From positions 1 through 59,244 of the forward strand of contig NZ_JAERRL010000022.1 of the NCBI RefSeq assembly GCF_016741785.1: 59,244 bases of DNA, written 5' to 3'. Below, one piece after another: positions 25,273-32,813 of this stretch. This DNA comes from Streptomyces sp. 7-21. Its GTDB lineage: Bacteria > Actinomycetota > Actinomycetes > Streptomycetales > Streptomycetaceae. Both the position numbers and the translations under genes were made by a program. Positions within the stretch are counted from its first letter, which is position 1; each line of letters starts with the position of its first letter. The notes under the pieces were generated by a model. That model saw only the letters and a program-made list of their open reading frames with translations. It searched no databases and was not told the DNA's origin.

Positions 25273-26160
25273 GTGTACCGCTTCCTGCTGTCCCGGCAGT
25301 GGGTGATCCTCACCCTTGTCGCGCTCGCCCTCATCCCGGCCATGGTGTGGCTGGGCTTCTGGCAGCTTGACCGGCACCACCAGCGTGTCGAGCGGAACCA
25401 GCTGATCGAGAACAGCCTGAACGCTCCGGTGGTGCCCATCAGCGAGCTGACGTCGGTGGGCGGCCAGCCCGCGGACGCCGACCGGTACCGGCGGGTGGAG
25501 GCGACCGGCGTCTTCGACCAGGACGGCGAGGTGCTGGTCCGGCAGCGGACCAACGAGGACGGTGCCGTGGGGTACTACGTCCTCACCCCGCTGTTTCTGG
25601 ACGACGGCACCGGCGTGCTGGTCAACCGGGGCTGGGTGGAGGCCGGCGACGATCCGGCGACGGCGCCCGAGGTCGCAGCCCCGCCGCGCGGCGAGGTCAC
25701 GGTCACGGGCCGGCTGATGCCTGACGAGACGAGCGGCACGACCGGGATCCGCGAGCGCTCGGGGCTGCCCGAGGGCATGACCATGCTGATCAGCTCCGCA
25801 CAGCGCGGCGCCGAGCTGGGCGTGCCGATGTACGGCGGCTACGTGGAGCTGACACGGGCGGAGCCGGCCGGCCGGGGCGGGAACGGCGGCGGCCTGGTGC
25901 CCGAGCCGCTGCCGGAACCGGACCACACCGGCATCGGCGCCCACTTCGCTTATGCCATCCAGTGGTGGCTGTTCGCCGCCGGGGTGCCGGTGGGCTGGGT
26001 GCTCCTGCTGCGCCGCGAGATCCACGACCGCCGCGCCGCCGGCGGCCCGGGCGGCGGCCGCGACGGCGGCGGGAACGGCGGCCCCGGCGACGACGGCCCC
26101 GGCACTGGCGACGGCGACGGCACCGCGCGGGCCGGGGAGCCGGCTGCGGCCGTCAGCTGA
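25273..26160 (+). CDS. SURF1-family protein, cytochrome oxidase assembly
   Basis: This 295-residue membrane protein has the SURF1 layout. A first helix (about 10-28) ends in GFWQLDRH, and an extracytoplasmic domain follows with RYRRVEATGVFD, GYYVLTPLF and GVLVNRGWVEA. The second helix (about 232-252) is preceded by HFAYAIQWW. SURF1 proteins assist haem a insertion into aa3-type cytochrome oxidase. A Gly/Asp-rich disordered tail of ~40 residues follows. GTG 25273 start; its end overlaps the convergent AmaP-like gene by 8 bases. Confidence 0.92.
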   Translation: MYRFLLSRQWVILTLVALALIPAMVWLGFWQLDRHHQRVERNQLIENSLNAPVVPISELTSVGGQPADADRYRRVEATGVFDQDGEVLVRQRTNEDGAVGYYVLTPLFLDDGTGVLVNRGWVEAGDDPATAPEVAAPPRGEVTVTGRLMPDETSGTTGIRERSGLPEGMTMLISSAQRGAELGVPMYGGYVELTRAEPAGRGGNGGGLVPEPLPEPDHTGIGAHFAYAIQWWLFAAGVPVGWVLLLRREIHDRRAAGGPGGGRDGGGNGGPGDDGPGTGDGDGTARAGEPAAAVS

Positions 26161-26743
26161 GACGCTCGGTGGCGTGGCCCGCCGAGGCGAACCGCACCTC
26201 GGCCGGCAGCGCGGCCAGGCCCGCGGAGCGGCGGGCGTGCTCGATCGTCTCCTCCCGCAGCCGCACCAGCGTCCGCGCCGGGTCGGCCTGCGGCGTCAGG
26301 AGCAGCCCGATGCGCAGCCGCGGCTGATGGCGGCGGCCGACCAGGGTGACGCGGGCCCGGTCAACGCCGGGCAGCGCCTCCGCCTCGGCTGCCAGCACCT
26401 CCTCCAGCGCGCTGCCCCGCACCTGGACAGCGGCGTCGCCGCCGACCGGCAGCTCGCTCAGCCGCTTCCGGCGGGTCTGCGCCAGCAGCCACCACAGCGG
26501 CAGCACCACCAGCAGCGACAGCGTGCCGAGGACGGCCGGCCACCACCAGCTCTCGTCGCGCCACTGGGTGCGGTCAGCGCGGGTCAGCGGCACGTCGCCG
26601 GGCTCCCGCCAGGACCACCAGGAAGGCAGGCCGATCCCCCACCGCTGGGGCAGGTCCAGCGCGGCGGCGAGGGCCGCCAGCCCGAAGCCCACCAGTGCCA
26701 GGCCGATGAGGCCGATCAGCAGCCGGTTCGCGATGCGGGGCAT
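26153..26743 (-). CDS. amaP: AmaP-like alkaline-shock membrane anchor
   Basis: This 196-residue protein has two predicted membrane helices (about 6-28 and 68-90) and a C-terminal soluble domain resembling one Asp23 unit (AAVQVRGSALEEVLAAEAEALPGVDRARV...). In Gram-positives AmaP anchors Asp23 to the membrane during envelope stress. It is the last gene of a five-gene leftward cluster. Confidence 0.8.
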   Translation of the reverse strand: MPRIANRLLIGLIGLALVGFGLAALAAALDLPQRWGIGLPSWWSWREPGDVPLTRADRTQWRDESWWWPAVLGTLSLLVVLPLWWLLAQTRRKRLSELPVGGDAAVQVRGSALEEVLAAEAEALPGVDRARVTLVGRRHQPRLRIGLLLTPQADPARTLVRLREETIEHARRSAGLAALPAEVRFASAGHATERLS

Positions 26744-26826
26744 GGTCCCGACGCCCCTCCTTCCGTTGTCCTCACGTCCGACTCACCGGTATTCCGCGTC
26801 ACGTCCGCCTCGTACGCCTCGCCGCG

Positions 26827-27483
26827 CTACCGCTTGTCCGGGCGCCGCACCTGCACGGAAAGGGCCAGGCCGCGTGCGAGCCCGAGGTCGCGCAGGCCGT
26901 GTGCCAGCACGGCTTCCAGGTCGGCTCTGACGTCGTCGAGGTCGCGGAAGCTGGCCTGCGCCCAGGCCCGTACGCGCCGCCTGCCCACGCTGATCCGCAC
27001 GGCGCGGACGCCCGAGACCTCCAGGGCCCGGTAGCTGAGCACGTCGGCGGCGGCGCGCCGCTCGATGCCGCCGCGCACGTCCGCATGGCGCCGCCGCATG
27101 GGCAGCAGGCCACGCAGGCCCGGGGTGACGGCCATGACGATCAGCCACAGCCCGGCCAGCACGGCCGCGACCGCGACGGTCACGACGAGTCCGTCGTCGA
27201 GCGGGCGGGTGGCCAGTTCCCCGGCGAGTTTGCGGCGCCACTGGGCCGCGGGCCGGTCGGCGCGCACGGACGCCACGTCGTACAGCAGCGGCACGACGGC
27301 CGCGAGCACCGCGGCGGCGGTCAGCGCGGCGGGGACGCGGCGCGCCGACCAGAAGCGGCGGGCGGGGCCGTGGTCTTCGGTGCCCTCAGGCCCGCGGCCC
27401 GGGGCGGCGGGTTCCGGAGCGGGGGGTTCCGGAGCGGCGGGGCCGGGCGCCGTGGCCGGTACGTCGCCGGTGCCCTGGGTCAT
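26827..27483 (-). CDS. DUF6286 membrane protein of the Asp23 cluster
   Basis: This 218-residue protein has a Pro/Ala-rich N-terminus (~40 residues), two membrane helices (about 50-75 and 100-122) and a C-terminal domain (about 135-218) with an Asp23-like pattern: ALEVSGVRAVRISVGRRRV, then DLEAVLAHGLRDLGL. I recognise it as the DUF6286 family of Streptomyces Asp23 loci. ATG 27483 is chosen; it starts 8 bases after the stop of the preceding Asp23 gene. Function is inferred from context as envelope stress. Confidence 0.78.
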   Translation of the reverse strand: MTQGTGDVPATAPGPAAPEPPAPEPAAPGRGPEGTEDHGPARRFWSARRVPAALTAAAVLAAVVPLLYDVASVRADRPAAQWRRKLAGELATRPLDDGLVVTVAVAAVLAGLWLIVMAVTPGLRGLLPMRRRHADVRGGIERRAAADVLSYRALEVSGVRAVRISVGRRRVRAWAQASFRDLDDVRADLEAVLAHGLRDLGLARGLALSVQVRRPDKR

Positions 27484-27490
27484 GCCGCGC

Positions 27491-27895
27491 TCACCTGACC
27501 CTGCTCCTGGTCCGGCCGCCGCTGTGCACGGAGTGCAGCCGTTCGACGTCGACGGCCACCTCGGCGGTGTCCATGCCCGCCAGCTCGCTGACGGTCCGGG
27601 CGACGTGCCGGCGCACGCGGCGGCACTGGGCGGCGATGTCGGAGGGGTAGCCGAGTTCGACGGCGACCCGGATGGCCGCCACGCCCCCGGTGCCGTCCGC
27701 AGCGGGCGGGCGGCGCACGGCCGCCGTGGCATGCGGCATCACCCGCACGGGCGGGGGCGGCGGGGACGGCGGGCGCAGCGGCGCCGGGGCGGCGGCGCTG
27801 AGCGCCTCACGGGCGGCCTGGGCCGCGAGCTTGGCGACGACCCGCTCGCTGATCCGCGTCGCACCGCGCTGCGACGGAGGGACGAACGGCTCCAC
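27491..27895 (-). CDS. Asp23/Gls24-family envelope stress protein
   Basis: This 134-residue Asp23 protein has ISERVVAKLAAQAAREAL, a Pro-rich insert (~40-50), then IRVAVELGYPSDIAAQCRRVRRHVARTVSELAGMDTAEVAVDVERLH. The last strand and basic tail (GGRTRSRVR) suggest surface binding. Start GTG 27895, three bases after the stop of the small membrane protein gene, so translation is coupled. Confidence 0.88.
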   Translation of the reverse strand: MEPFVPPSQRGATRISERVVAKLAAQAAREALSAAAPAPLRPPSPPPPPVRVMPHATAAVRRPPAADGTGGVAAIRVAVELGYPSDIAAQCRRVRRHVARTVSELAGMDTAEVAVDVERLHSVHSGGRTRSRVR

Positions 27896-27898
27896 GGT

Positions 27899-28090
27899 TC
27901 ACCGCCGCCGGTCGTCGCGGTCGCGGGGGCGGAAGAAGTCGCCGGGCTCCAGGTCGCCGTCGACGAAGCGCCCCGCGACGAACCCGATGGCGCCCAGCGC
28001 CGCGACCAGCAGGAAGGCGCTGAAGCCGCCGAAATACCCGGCGAAGCCCAGTGCCATGCCGGCGATCATGCCGGTCACCGCCATGCTCAT
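27899..28090 (-). CDS. Small membrane protein of the Asp23 cluster (DUF2273-like)
   Basis: This 63-residue protein has two Gly/Ala-rich hydrophobic segments (MAVTGMIAGMALGFAGYFGG and FLLVAALGAIGFVAGRFV), then an acidic/basic tail rich in DDRRR. Size and layout resemble DUF2273 proteins that accompany Asp23 genes. The second of two tandem ATGs is taken because AAGGAG is then 6 bases away. Confidence 0.75.
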   Translation of the reverse strand: MSMAVTGMIAGMALGFAGYFGGFSAFLLVAALGAIGFVAGRFVDGDLEPGDFFRPRDRDDRRR

Positions 28091-28139
28091 CATGCGCTCC
28101 TTGGCTGTGGTTGCTCAGCGAACGGCGTCGCGGGGATCC

Positions 28140-28604
28140 TCACTGGAGCGGTGGCCGTTCCTCGTCGTCCTCTTCGCCCTCGGGCAGCTTGACGTCGACG
28201 ACGTTGATGTTCACCTCGACGACCTCGAGGCCGGACATGCGCTCCACCGCGGAGATCACGTTCTCCCTCACGGTACGGGATACGGCGGCGATGGAGACCC
28301 CGTACTCCACGACGATGTCAAGATCGAGGGCCGTCTGCACCTCGCCGACCTCTGCCTTGACGCCGCGGGTGACAGACCTGCTGCCGCCCGGAACCCGGTC
28401 GCGCACCGCGCCGAAGGTGCGGGCCACGCCACTTCCCATGGCGTACACACCGACGACGTCCCGGGCGGCCATTCCGGCGATCTTTGCGACGACGCCGTCG
28501 GCGATCGTCGTCCGGCCCCGGGTGGCGGGGTCGCCGGTGCCCCTGCGGGTGCCGGGGGTCCTGGGAGCGGCCTCGGCGCCGGTGTCCGTGCTGGTGTCCG
28601 TCAA
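28140..28604 (-). CDS. Asp23/Gls24-family envelope stress protein
   Basis: This 154-residue protein has the full Asp23 pattern: TTIADGVVAKIAGMAARDVVGVYAM, LDIVVEYGVSIAAVSRTVRENVISAVERM and GLEVVEVNINVVDVKL, with a Pro/Thr-rich N-terminus and an acidic tail. It heads the leftward cluster. The start appears to be TTG 28604 after AAAGGG; no better ATG or GTG in this frame precedes the conserved part. A perfect 11-base tandem repeat lies just upstream. Confidence 0.9.
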   Translation of the reverse strand: MTDTSTDTGAEAAPRTPGTRRGTGDPATRGRTTIADGVVAKIAGMAARDVVGVYAMGSGVARTFGAVRDRVPGGSRSVTRGVKAEVGEVQTALDLDIVVEYGVSIAAVSRTVRENVISAVERMSGLEVVEVNINVVDVKLPEGEEDDEERPPLQ

Positions 28605-28783
28605 GTCGCGTCACCCTTTCCTAGCGACTTCCTAGCGACCGTGTAAGCGGCAGTCAGTTCCCGCGGCTCACTGCCACAGTAGGCGAGCAGCCACCCGCGG
28701 GCATACGGGATGCTGTATCCAGCCCAACAGGGCTGACGCCCCGGGCAGCCGGGGGTGGAAGGACCACGAGGAAGTGAGAGTAC

Positions 28784-29533
28784 ATGGCCGCCGATGGACT
28801 GATGAGCGCGGTGAGGCGGCAGTTGAGCATCGGTCGGCTGGTCGCGCTCGGGGAGCCGGCTGACGGCGCGTGGATCGAGGAAAGCGCGGCCGTGCGGGTC
28901 CTGCGCGCCGCGTCCGGCGACGTGCCGGGCATTCAGGTGCGCGAGCTGCGGCTGGCGCTGGCGGATCCGGAAGCCGCCGCCGGCGCGGAGCCGGCGGTAC
29001 CGCCGCCGCCCAGTGGCCTGCCGCCGGTGCCGCTGCGCATCGAGGCCACGTGCGCCGCTGAGCTGGGGGTGCCGCTGCCCGGCCCGGTGCGCGAGCTGCG
29101 CGTGCGGCTGCTGGCCGCCGCCGAGGAGCTGCTCGGCCTTGACGTGGCGGCGGCGGACGTGCACGTGGCCGAGCTGGCCGAGCCCGGCGCCGCGGGCGGG
29201 GACGGCGGCGGCAGCAGCGCGGGAACCGCCGAGGAAACCGGGTCCGGCGCGCGGGCGGCGGTGCCGCCGGAGGCCGAGGCGGTGGCAGCGGCCGTCCTCG
29301 CCGTGCCCGGGGTGCGGGCACTGGCCCCCGGGCACGGCGCCTTCTTCCCGGCCGCCGCGGTCGAGGACGGCGGCGAGCCGCCCGGGCGGCTGGTCCGGCT
29401 GCGGCTGGTGGCGGACCTCTCGCGCCGCACGCTCGACGTGGCGCGCGAGGCGCGCGAGGCCGCCGCCCGGGCGGCGGCGCCGGGGGCGCCGGGCCCGGTC
29501 ACCGTGAGCCTGCTGATCGGCGGCCTGCGCTAG
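28784..29533 (+). CDS. Asp23-related protein, divergent from the Asp23 cluster
   Basis: This 249-residue Ala/Val/Leu-rich cytoplasmic protein seems to have two degenerate copies of the Asp23 pattern. The first has VPLRIEATCAAELGVPLPGPVRELRVRLLAAAEELLGLDVAAADVHVAEL (described; about residues 82-130). The second is at about 165-245, with VAAAVLAVPGVRAL and VRLRLVADLSRRTLDVAREAREAA. A Gly/Ser linker separates them. From memory, relatives are called P10-family in databases, which says nothing about function. It is divergent from the Asp23 operon and probably co-regulated. Confidence 0.7.
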   Translation: MAADGLMSAVRRQLSIGRLVALGEPADGAWIEESAAVRVLRAASGDVPGIQVRELRLALADPEAAAGAEPAVPPPPSGLPPVPLRIEATCAAELGVPLPGPVRELRVRLLAAAEELLGLDVAAADVHVAELAEPGAAGGDGGGSSAGTAEETGSGARAAVPPEAEAVAAAVLAVPGVRALAPGHGAFFPAAAVEDGGEPPGRLVRLRLVADLSRRTLDVAREAREAAARAAAPGAPGPVTVSLLIGGLR

Positions 29534-29545
29534 CGCCAGCGCGCG

Positions 29546-30325
29546 CTACTCCCCCAGCCCGGCCAGGTCACGCAGGCGCCGGGCCTGGGCGGCGCGCTCG
29601 GCCGCGCGCTGCGCGTCGTAAGAGCGGGTGGCGGCGCCCCGCAGCAGCGCCTTGGTCTCGATGAGCGCGTCGCGCGGCGTGGCGAGCAGCGCGGCGGCGA
29701 GGTCGGCGGCGGCCTCGTCGAGTTCGTCCCGGGGGACCACGAGGTTGGCCAGCCCGATCCGTTCGGCCTCGGCGGCGGACACGGCGCGGCCGGTGCCGCA
29801 GATCTCCAGGGCACGGGCGTAGCCCACGAGGCTGACGAGCGGCTGCGTACCGGCGAGATCGGGCACCAGGCCGAGGGTGGGTTCCCGCATCTCGAAGCGC
29901 GCGTCGTCGGCGCAGACACGCAGGTCACAGGCGAGGGCGAGCTGGAAGCCGGCGCCGATGGCGTGGCCCTGGACCGCCGCGATCGTCACCAGGTCGGCCC
30001 GGCGCCACCAGGTGAACGCCTCCTGGTAGCCGGCGATGGCGGCGTCGATGTCCTCGTCGGACAGGCGTGCCAGGCCGGCGAGGCCGGGCTCGCCGTCGAT
30101 GCCCTCGGGGGTGAAGGCCCGCCGGTCCAGGCCCGCGGAGAAGGAAGGGCCCTCGCCGCGGAGCACCACGATCCGGACGTCGCCCGGCAGTGTGCGTCCG
30201 GTATGCGCCAGCGCCCGCCACATGGCCGGGGTCTGCGCGTTGCGCACGCTTGCCCTGGTCAGGGTGACCGTCGCCGTGGCGTCCTGCACGGTCACACGCA
30301 CGCCGTCGCGGTCAAGCAGGTTCAT
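29546..30325 (-). CDS. Enoyl-CoA hydratase/isomerase family protein
   Basis: This 259-residue crotonase-fold protein has the oxyanion-hole segments FSAGLDRRAF (about 62-70) and VQGHAIGAGFQLALACDLRV (about 115-135), EMREPTLGLVPDLAGT and a helical C-terminus. The second catalytic Glu of true hydratases is not obvious (Asp/Pro at the equivalent loop), so hydratase, isomerase or another crotonase activity remains open. It is monocistronic and convergent with the Asp23-related gene. Confidence 0.85.
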   Translation of the reverse strand: MNLLDRDGVRVTVQDATATVTLTRASVRNAQTPAMWRALAHTGRTLPGDVRIVVLRGEGPSFSAGLDRRAFTPEGIDGEPGLAGLARLSDEDIDAAIAGYQEAFTWWRRADLVTIAAVQGHAIGAGFQLALACDLRVCADDARFEMREPTLGLVPDLAGTQPLVSLVGYARALEICGTGRAVSAAEAERIGLANLVVPRDELDEAAADLAAALLATPRDALIETKALLRGAATRSYDAQRAAERAAQARRLRDLAGLGE

Positions 30326-30420
30326 GGGGCCCTCCGGATACCCGCGCCTGCGCTACCGGTCGGTAACGCCGTCCAGGCAGGGTACCCGGCGCCCGGCCGC
30401 CGCCGGGCGGACGGGCCTGG

Positions 30421-30669
30421 TCAGGAGGGAGACGAGGACGACGGTGCGGACGGCGGGGGGGTCTTCTTGCCCCGCGTGGCGCCGCCGCGGCCGCGCAGTG
30501 GTACGCCTTCCTCGGTGAGCATCCGGTGGACGAACCCGTACGACCGGCCCGTCTCCTCGGCCAGCGCGCGGATGCTCTGTCCCGCTTCGTACTTCTTCCT
30601 CAGGTCTGCCGCGAGCTGCTCGCGCGCGGCGCCGGTTACCCGGCTGCCCTTCTTCAGAGTCTCGGCCAC
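30421..30669 (-). CDS. gbn: Small HTH nucleoid-associated protein, Gbn type
   Basis: This 82-residue basic protein has a central HTH (IRALAEETGRSYGFVHRMLTEEG), a conserved N-terminus (MAETLKKGSRVTGAAREQLAADLRKKY) and an RGRGGATRGKK tail. It matches my memory of S. coelicolor SCO1839, reported as Gbn, a nucleoid-associated protein that binds GATC-core sites and affects development and antibiotic production. GTG 30669 follows GAGGAGG. The tail after the GKK is longer here, Pro/Ser-rich. Confidence 0.82.
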   Translation of the reverse strand: MAETLKKGSRVTGAAREQLAADLRKKYEAGQSIRALAEETGRSYGFVHRMLTEEGVPLRGRGGATRGKKTPPPSAPSSSSPS

Positions 30670-30987
30670 CCGTGCCTCCTCATAGGAAGTGCGCTTCGGA
30701 CTCTCATGATCACCCCTATCCGGTTTCCTGGCCACCCATTCGCCCGGCTCCGTACGACAAGCGGACCGCCGCGCGGCGCGGCCGGCGGGGCGGCCGGCGG
30801 GGCACGGAAGACCGCCCGCCCGGCGGAGCCGAGGAAGCGCCAGGTCAGGGCGGTGCCGGGGCGGGAGACGGCCGGGCGAGGGCGGCGGCAGGGGGGAGCT
30901 TCCGACACGCCGCGGGTACCAGGCGCCCTCACTCAGACGAACGATCACCGCTAGGCCGAATGCGCCAGGCCGGGTGAGCCGAGGCGC
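30670..30987. other. Intergenic region upstream of gbn
   Basis: About 320 bases upstream of gbn and past the ABC-F stop. The part next to gbn (30690-30770) is AT-richer and presumably holds its promoter. The rest is GC-rich with GGCCGGCGGGG repeats. I see no gene. Confidence 0.4.
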
Positions 30988-32586
30988 TCAGGCGAGGGCG
31001 ACGAGATCCGCGTAGTCCTCGCTCCACAGGTCCTCGACGCCGTCGGGCAGCAGGATGATCCGCTCGGGCTGGAGCGCCTCCACGGCGCCCTCGTCATGCG
31101 TGACGAGCACTACGGCCCCGGCGAACGTGCGCAGCGCGCCGAGGATCTCTTCCCGGCTGGCCGGGTCGAGGTTGTTGGTCGGCTCGTCGAGCAGCAGCAC
31201 GTTGGCCGAGGAGACGACCAGCGTGGCCAGCGCGAGCCGGGTCTTCTCGCCGCCGGAGAGCACGCCCGCCGGCTTGTCCACGTCGTCGCCCGAGAACAGG
31301 AACGAGCCGAGCACCTTGCGGACGGCCACCAGGTCCATGTCGGGCGCCGCGGAGCGCATGTTCTCCAGGACCGTGCGGTCCGGGTCGAGGGTCTCGTGCT
31401 CCTGGGCGTAGTAGCCGAGCTTCAGCCCGTGCCCCGGGGTGACGCGGCCGGTGTCGGGTTTCTCCAGGCCGGCCAGGAGCCGCAGCAGGGTCGTCTTGCC
31501 CGCGCCGTTGAGGCCGAGGATGACGACCCGGGAGCCCCGGTCGATCGCCAGCGAGACGTCGGTGAAGATCTCCAGCGAGCCGTAGGACTTCGACAGGCCC
31601 TCCGCCATCAGCGGCGTCTTGCCGCAGGGCGCCGGGTCGGGGAAGCGCAGCTTGGCGACCTTGTCGCGCTGCCGCTCCTCCTCCAGGCCGGCGAGCAGGC
31701 GCTCGGCGCGGCGGGCCATGTTCTGTGCGGCGACGGCCTTGGTGGCCTTCGCCCGCATCTTGTCGGCCTGCGCCATGAGCGCGGCGGCCTTCTTCTCCGC
31801 GTTGGCGCGCTCGCGCCTGCGGCGCCGCTCGTCCGCCTCGCGCTGGATCTGGTACTGCTTCCAGCCCATGTTGTACTGGTCGATCGCCGCGCGGTTGGCG
31901 TCGAGGTAGAACACCTTGTTGACGACGGTCTCGACCAGGCCGATGTCGTGGGAGATCACCACCAGGCCGCCCCGGTAGGTGCGCAGGAAGTCCCGCAGCC
32001 ACACGATCGAGTCGGCGTCCAGGTGGTTGGTGGGCTCGTCGAGCAGCAGGATGTCGGCGTCGGAGAAGAGGATCCGGGCCAGCTCGACGCGCCGCCGCTG
32101 GCCGCCGGAGAGGGTGCGCAGCGGCTGCTCCAGCACCCGGTCGGGCAGGCCCAGGCTGGCCGCGATGGTGGCCGCCTCGGCCTCGGCCGCGTAGCCGCCC
32201 TTGGCGAGGAACTCGGTCTCCAGACGCGCGTACGCCCGCATCGCGCGCTCCCGCTCCGCGCCCTTTCCGGCGGCCATGCGCTCCTCGCTGCGCCGCATGT
32301 CGCGCAGCACCGTGTCCAGGCCGCGGGCGGACAGGATCCGGTCGCGGGCCAGCACGTCCAGGTCACCCGTGCGGGGGTCCTGCGGCAGATAGCCGACCTC
32401 GCCGGAGCGGGTGATGGTGCCCGCGGCGGGGATGCCCTCCCCCGCGAGGCACTTGGTGAGGGTGGTCTTGCCCGCCCCGTTGCGGCCGACGAGGCCGATG
32501 CGGTCGCCCGGGGCGATGCGGAAGGTGGCGGACTCGATGAGGATCCGGGCTCCGGCGCGCAGTTCGATGCCGGTGGCGGTGATCAT
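30988..32586 (-). CDS. ABC-F family ATPase
   Basis: This 532-residue soluble protein has two ABC domains and no membrane part. Domain 1 has GRNGAGKTT, LSGGQRRRVEL and LLLDEPTNHLD. An Arg/Lys-rich linker helix (about 240-320) is followed by domain 2 with GLNGAGKTT, LSGGEKTRLAL and LLLDEPTNNLD. ABC-F proteins act on the ribosome, either as housekeeping translation factors or as antibiotic-protection proteins. Chromosomal core location and lack of a neighbouring antibiotic cluster favour the housekeeping role. ATG 32586 follows CCGGAG; an in-frame extension to 32688 is rejected. Confidence 0.93.
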   Translation of the reverse strand: MITATGIELRAGARILIESATFRIAPGDRIGLVGRNGAGKTTLTKCLAGEGIPAAGTITRSGEVGYLPQDPRTGDLDVLARDRILSARGLDTVLRDMRRSEERMAAGKGAERERAMRAYARLETEFLAKGGYAAEAEAATIAASLGLPDRVLEQPLRTLSGGQRRRVELARILFSDADILLLDEPTNHLDADSIVWLRDFLRTYRGGLVVISHDIGLVETVVNKVFYLDANRAAIDQYNMGWKQYQIQREADERRRRRERANAEKKAAALMAQADKMRAKATKAVAAQNMARRAERLLAGLEEERQRDKVAKLRFPDPAPCGKTPLMAEGLSKSYGSLEIFTDVSLAIDRGSRVVILGLNGAGKTTLLRLLAGLEKPDTGRVTPGHGLKLGYYAQEHETLDPDRTVLENMRSAAPDMDLVAVRKVLGSFLFSGDDVDKPAGVLSGGEKTRLALATLVVSSANVLLLDEPTNNLDPASREEILGALRTFAGAVVLVTHDEGAVEALQPERIILLPDGVEDLWSEDYADLVALA

Positions 32587-32813
32587 GGACTGACTCCGGG
32601 AACGAGCGGACGTACGGGCAGGGGCAAGCGACAGCGCGGCAGGGCAACGGGGCCGATGCGGGACCGGAGCACACCCTGGCAGGCGCACGGGCCGGGGTGC
32701 CGCGCGCGGGGTACGTCCGCTAAGCCACGAGGGTCAGAGTGTCCATGCGAAGCATTCTAGCCGCGGGGGCAAACGGTTTTTTCCCGGTCCGCCCCGCACC
32801 CGCGCCCCGCCGG

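Noticed and set aside
30988..32586. ABC-F protein as an antibiotic-resistance gene
   Set aside because: No antibiotic biosynthesis genes are nearby and synteny suggests a conserved housekeeping member.
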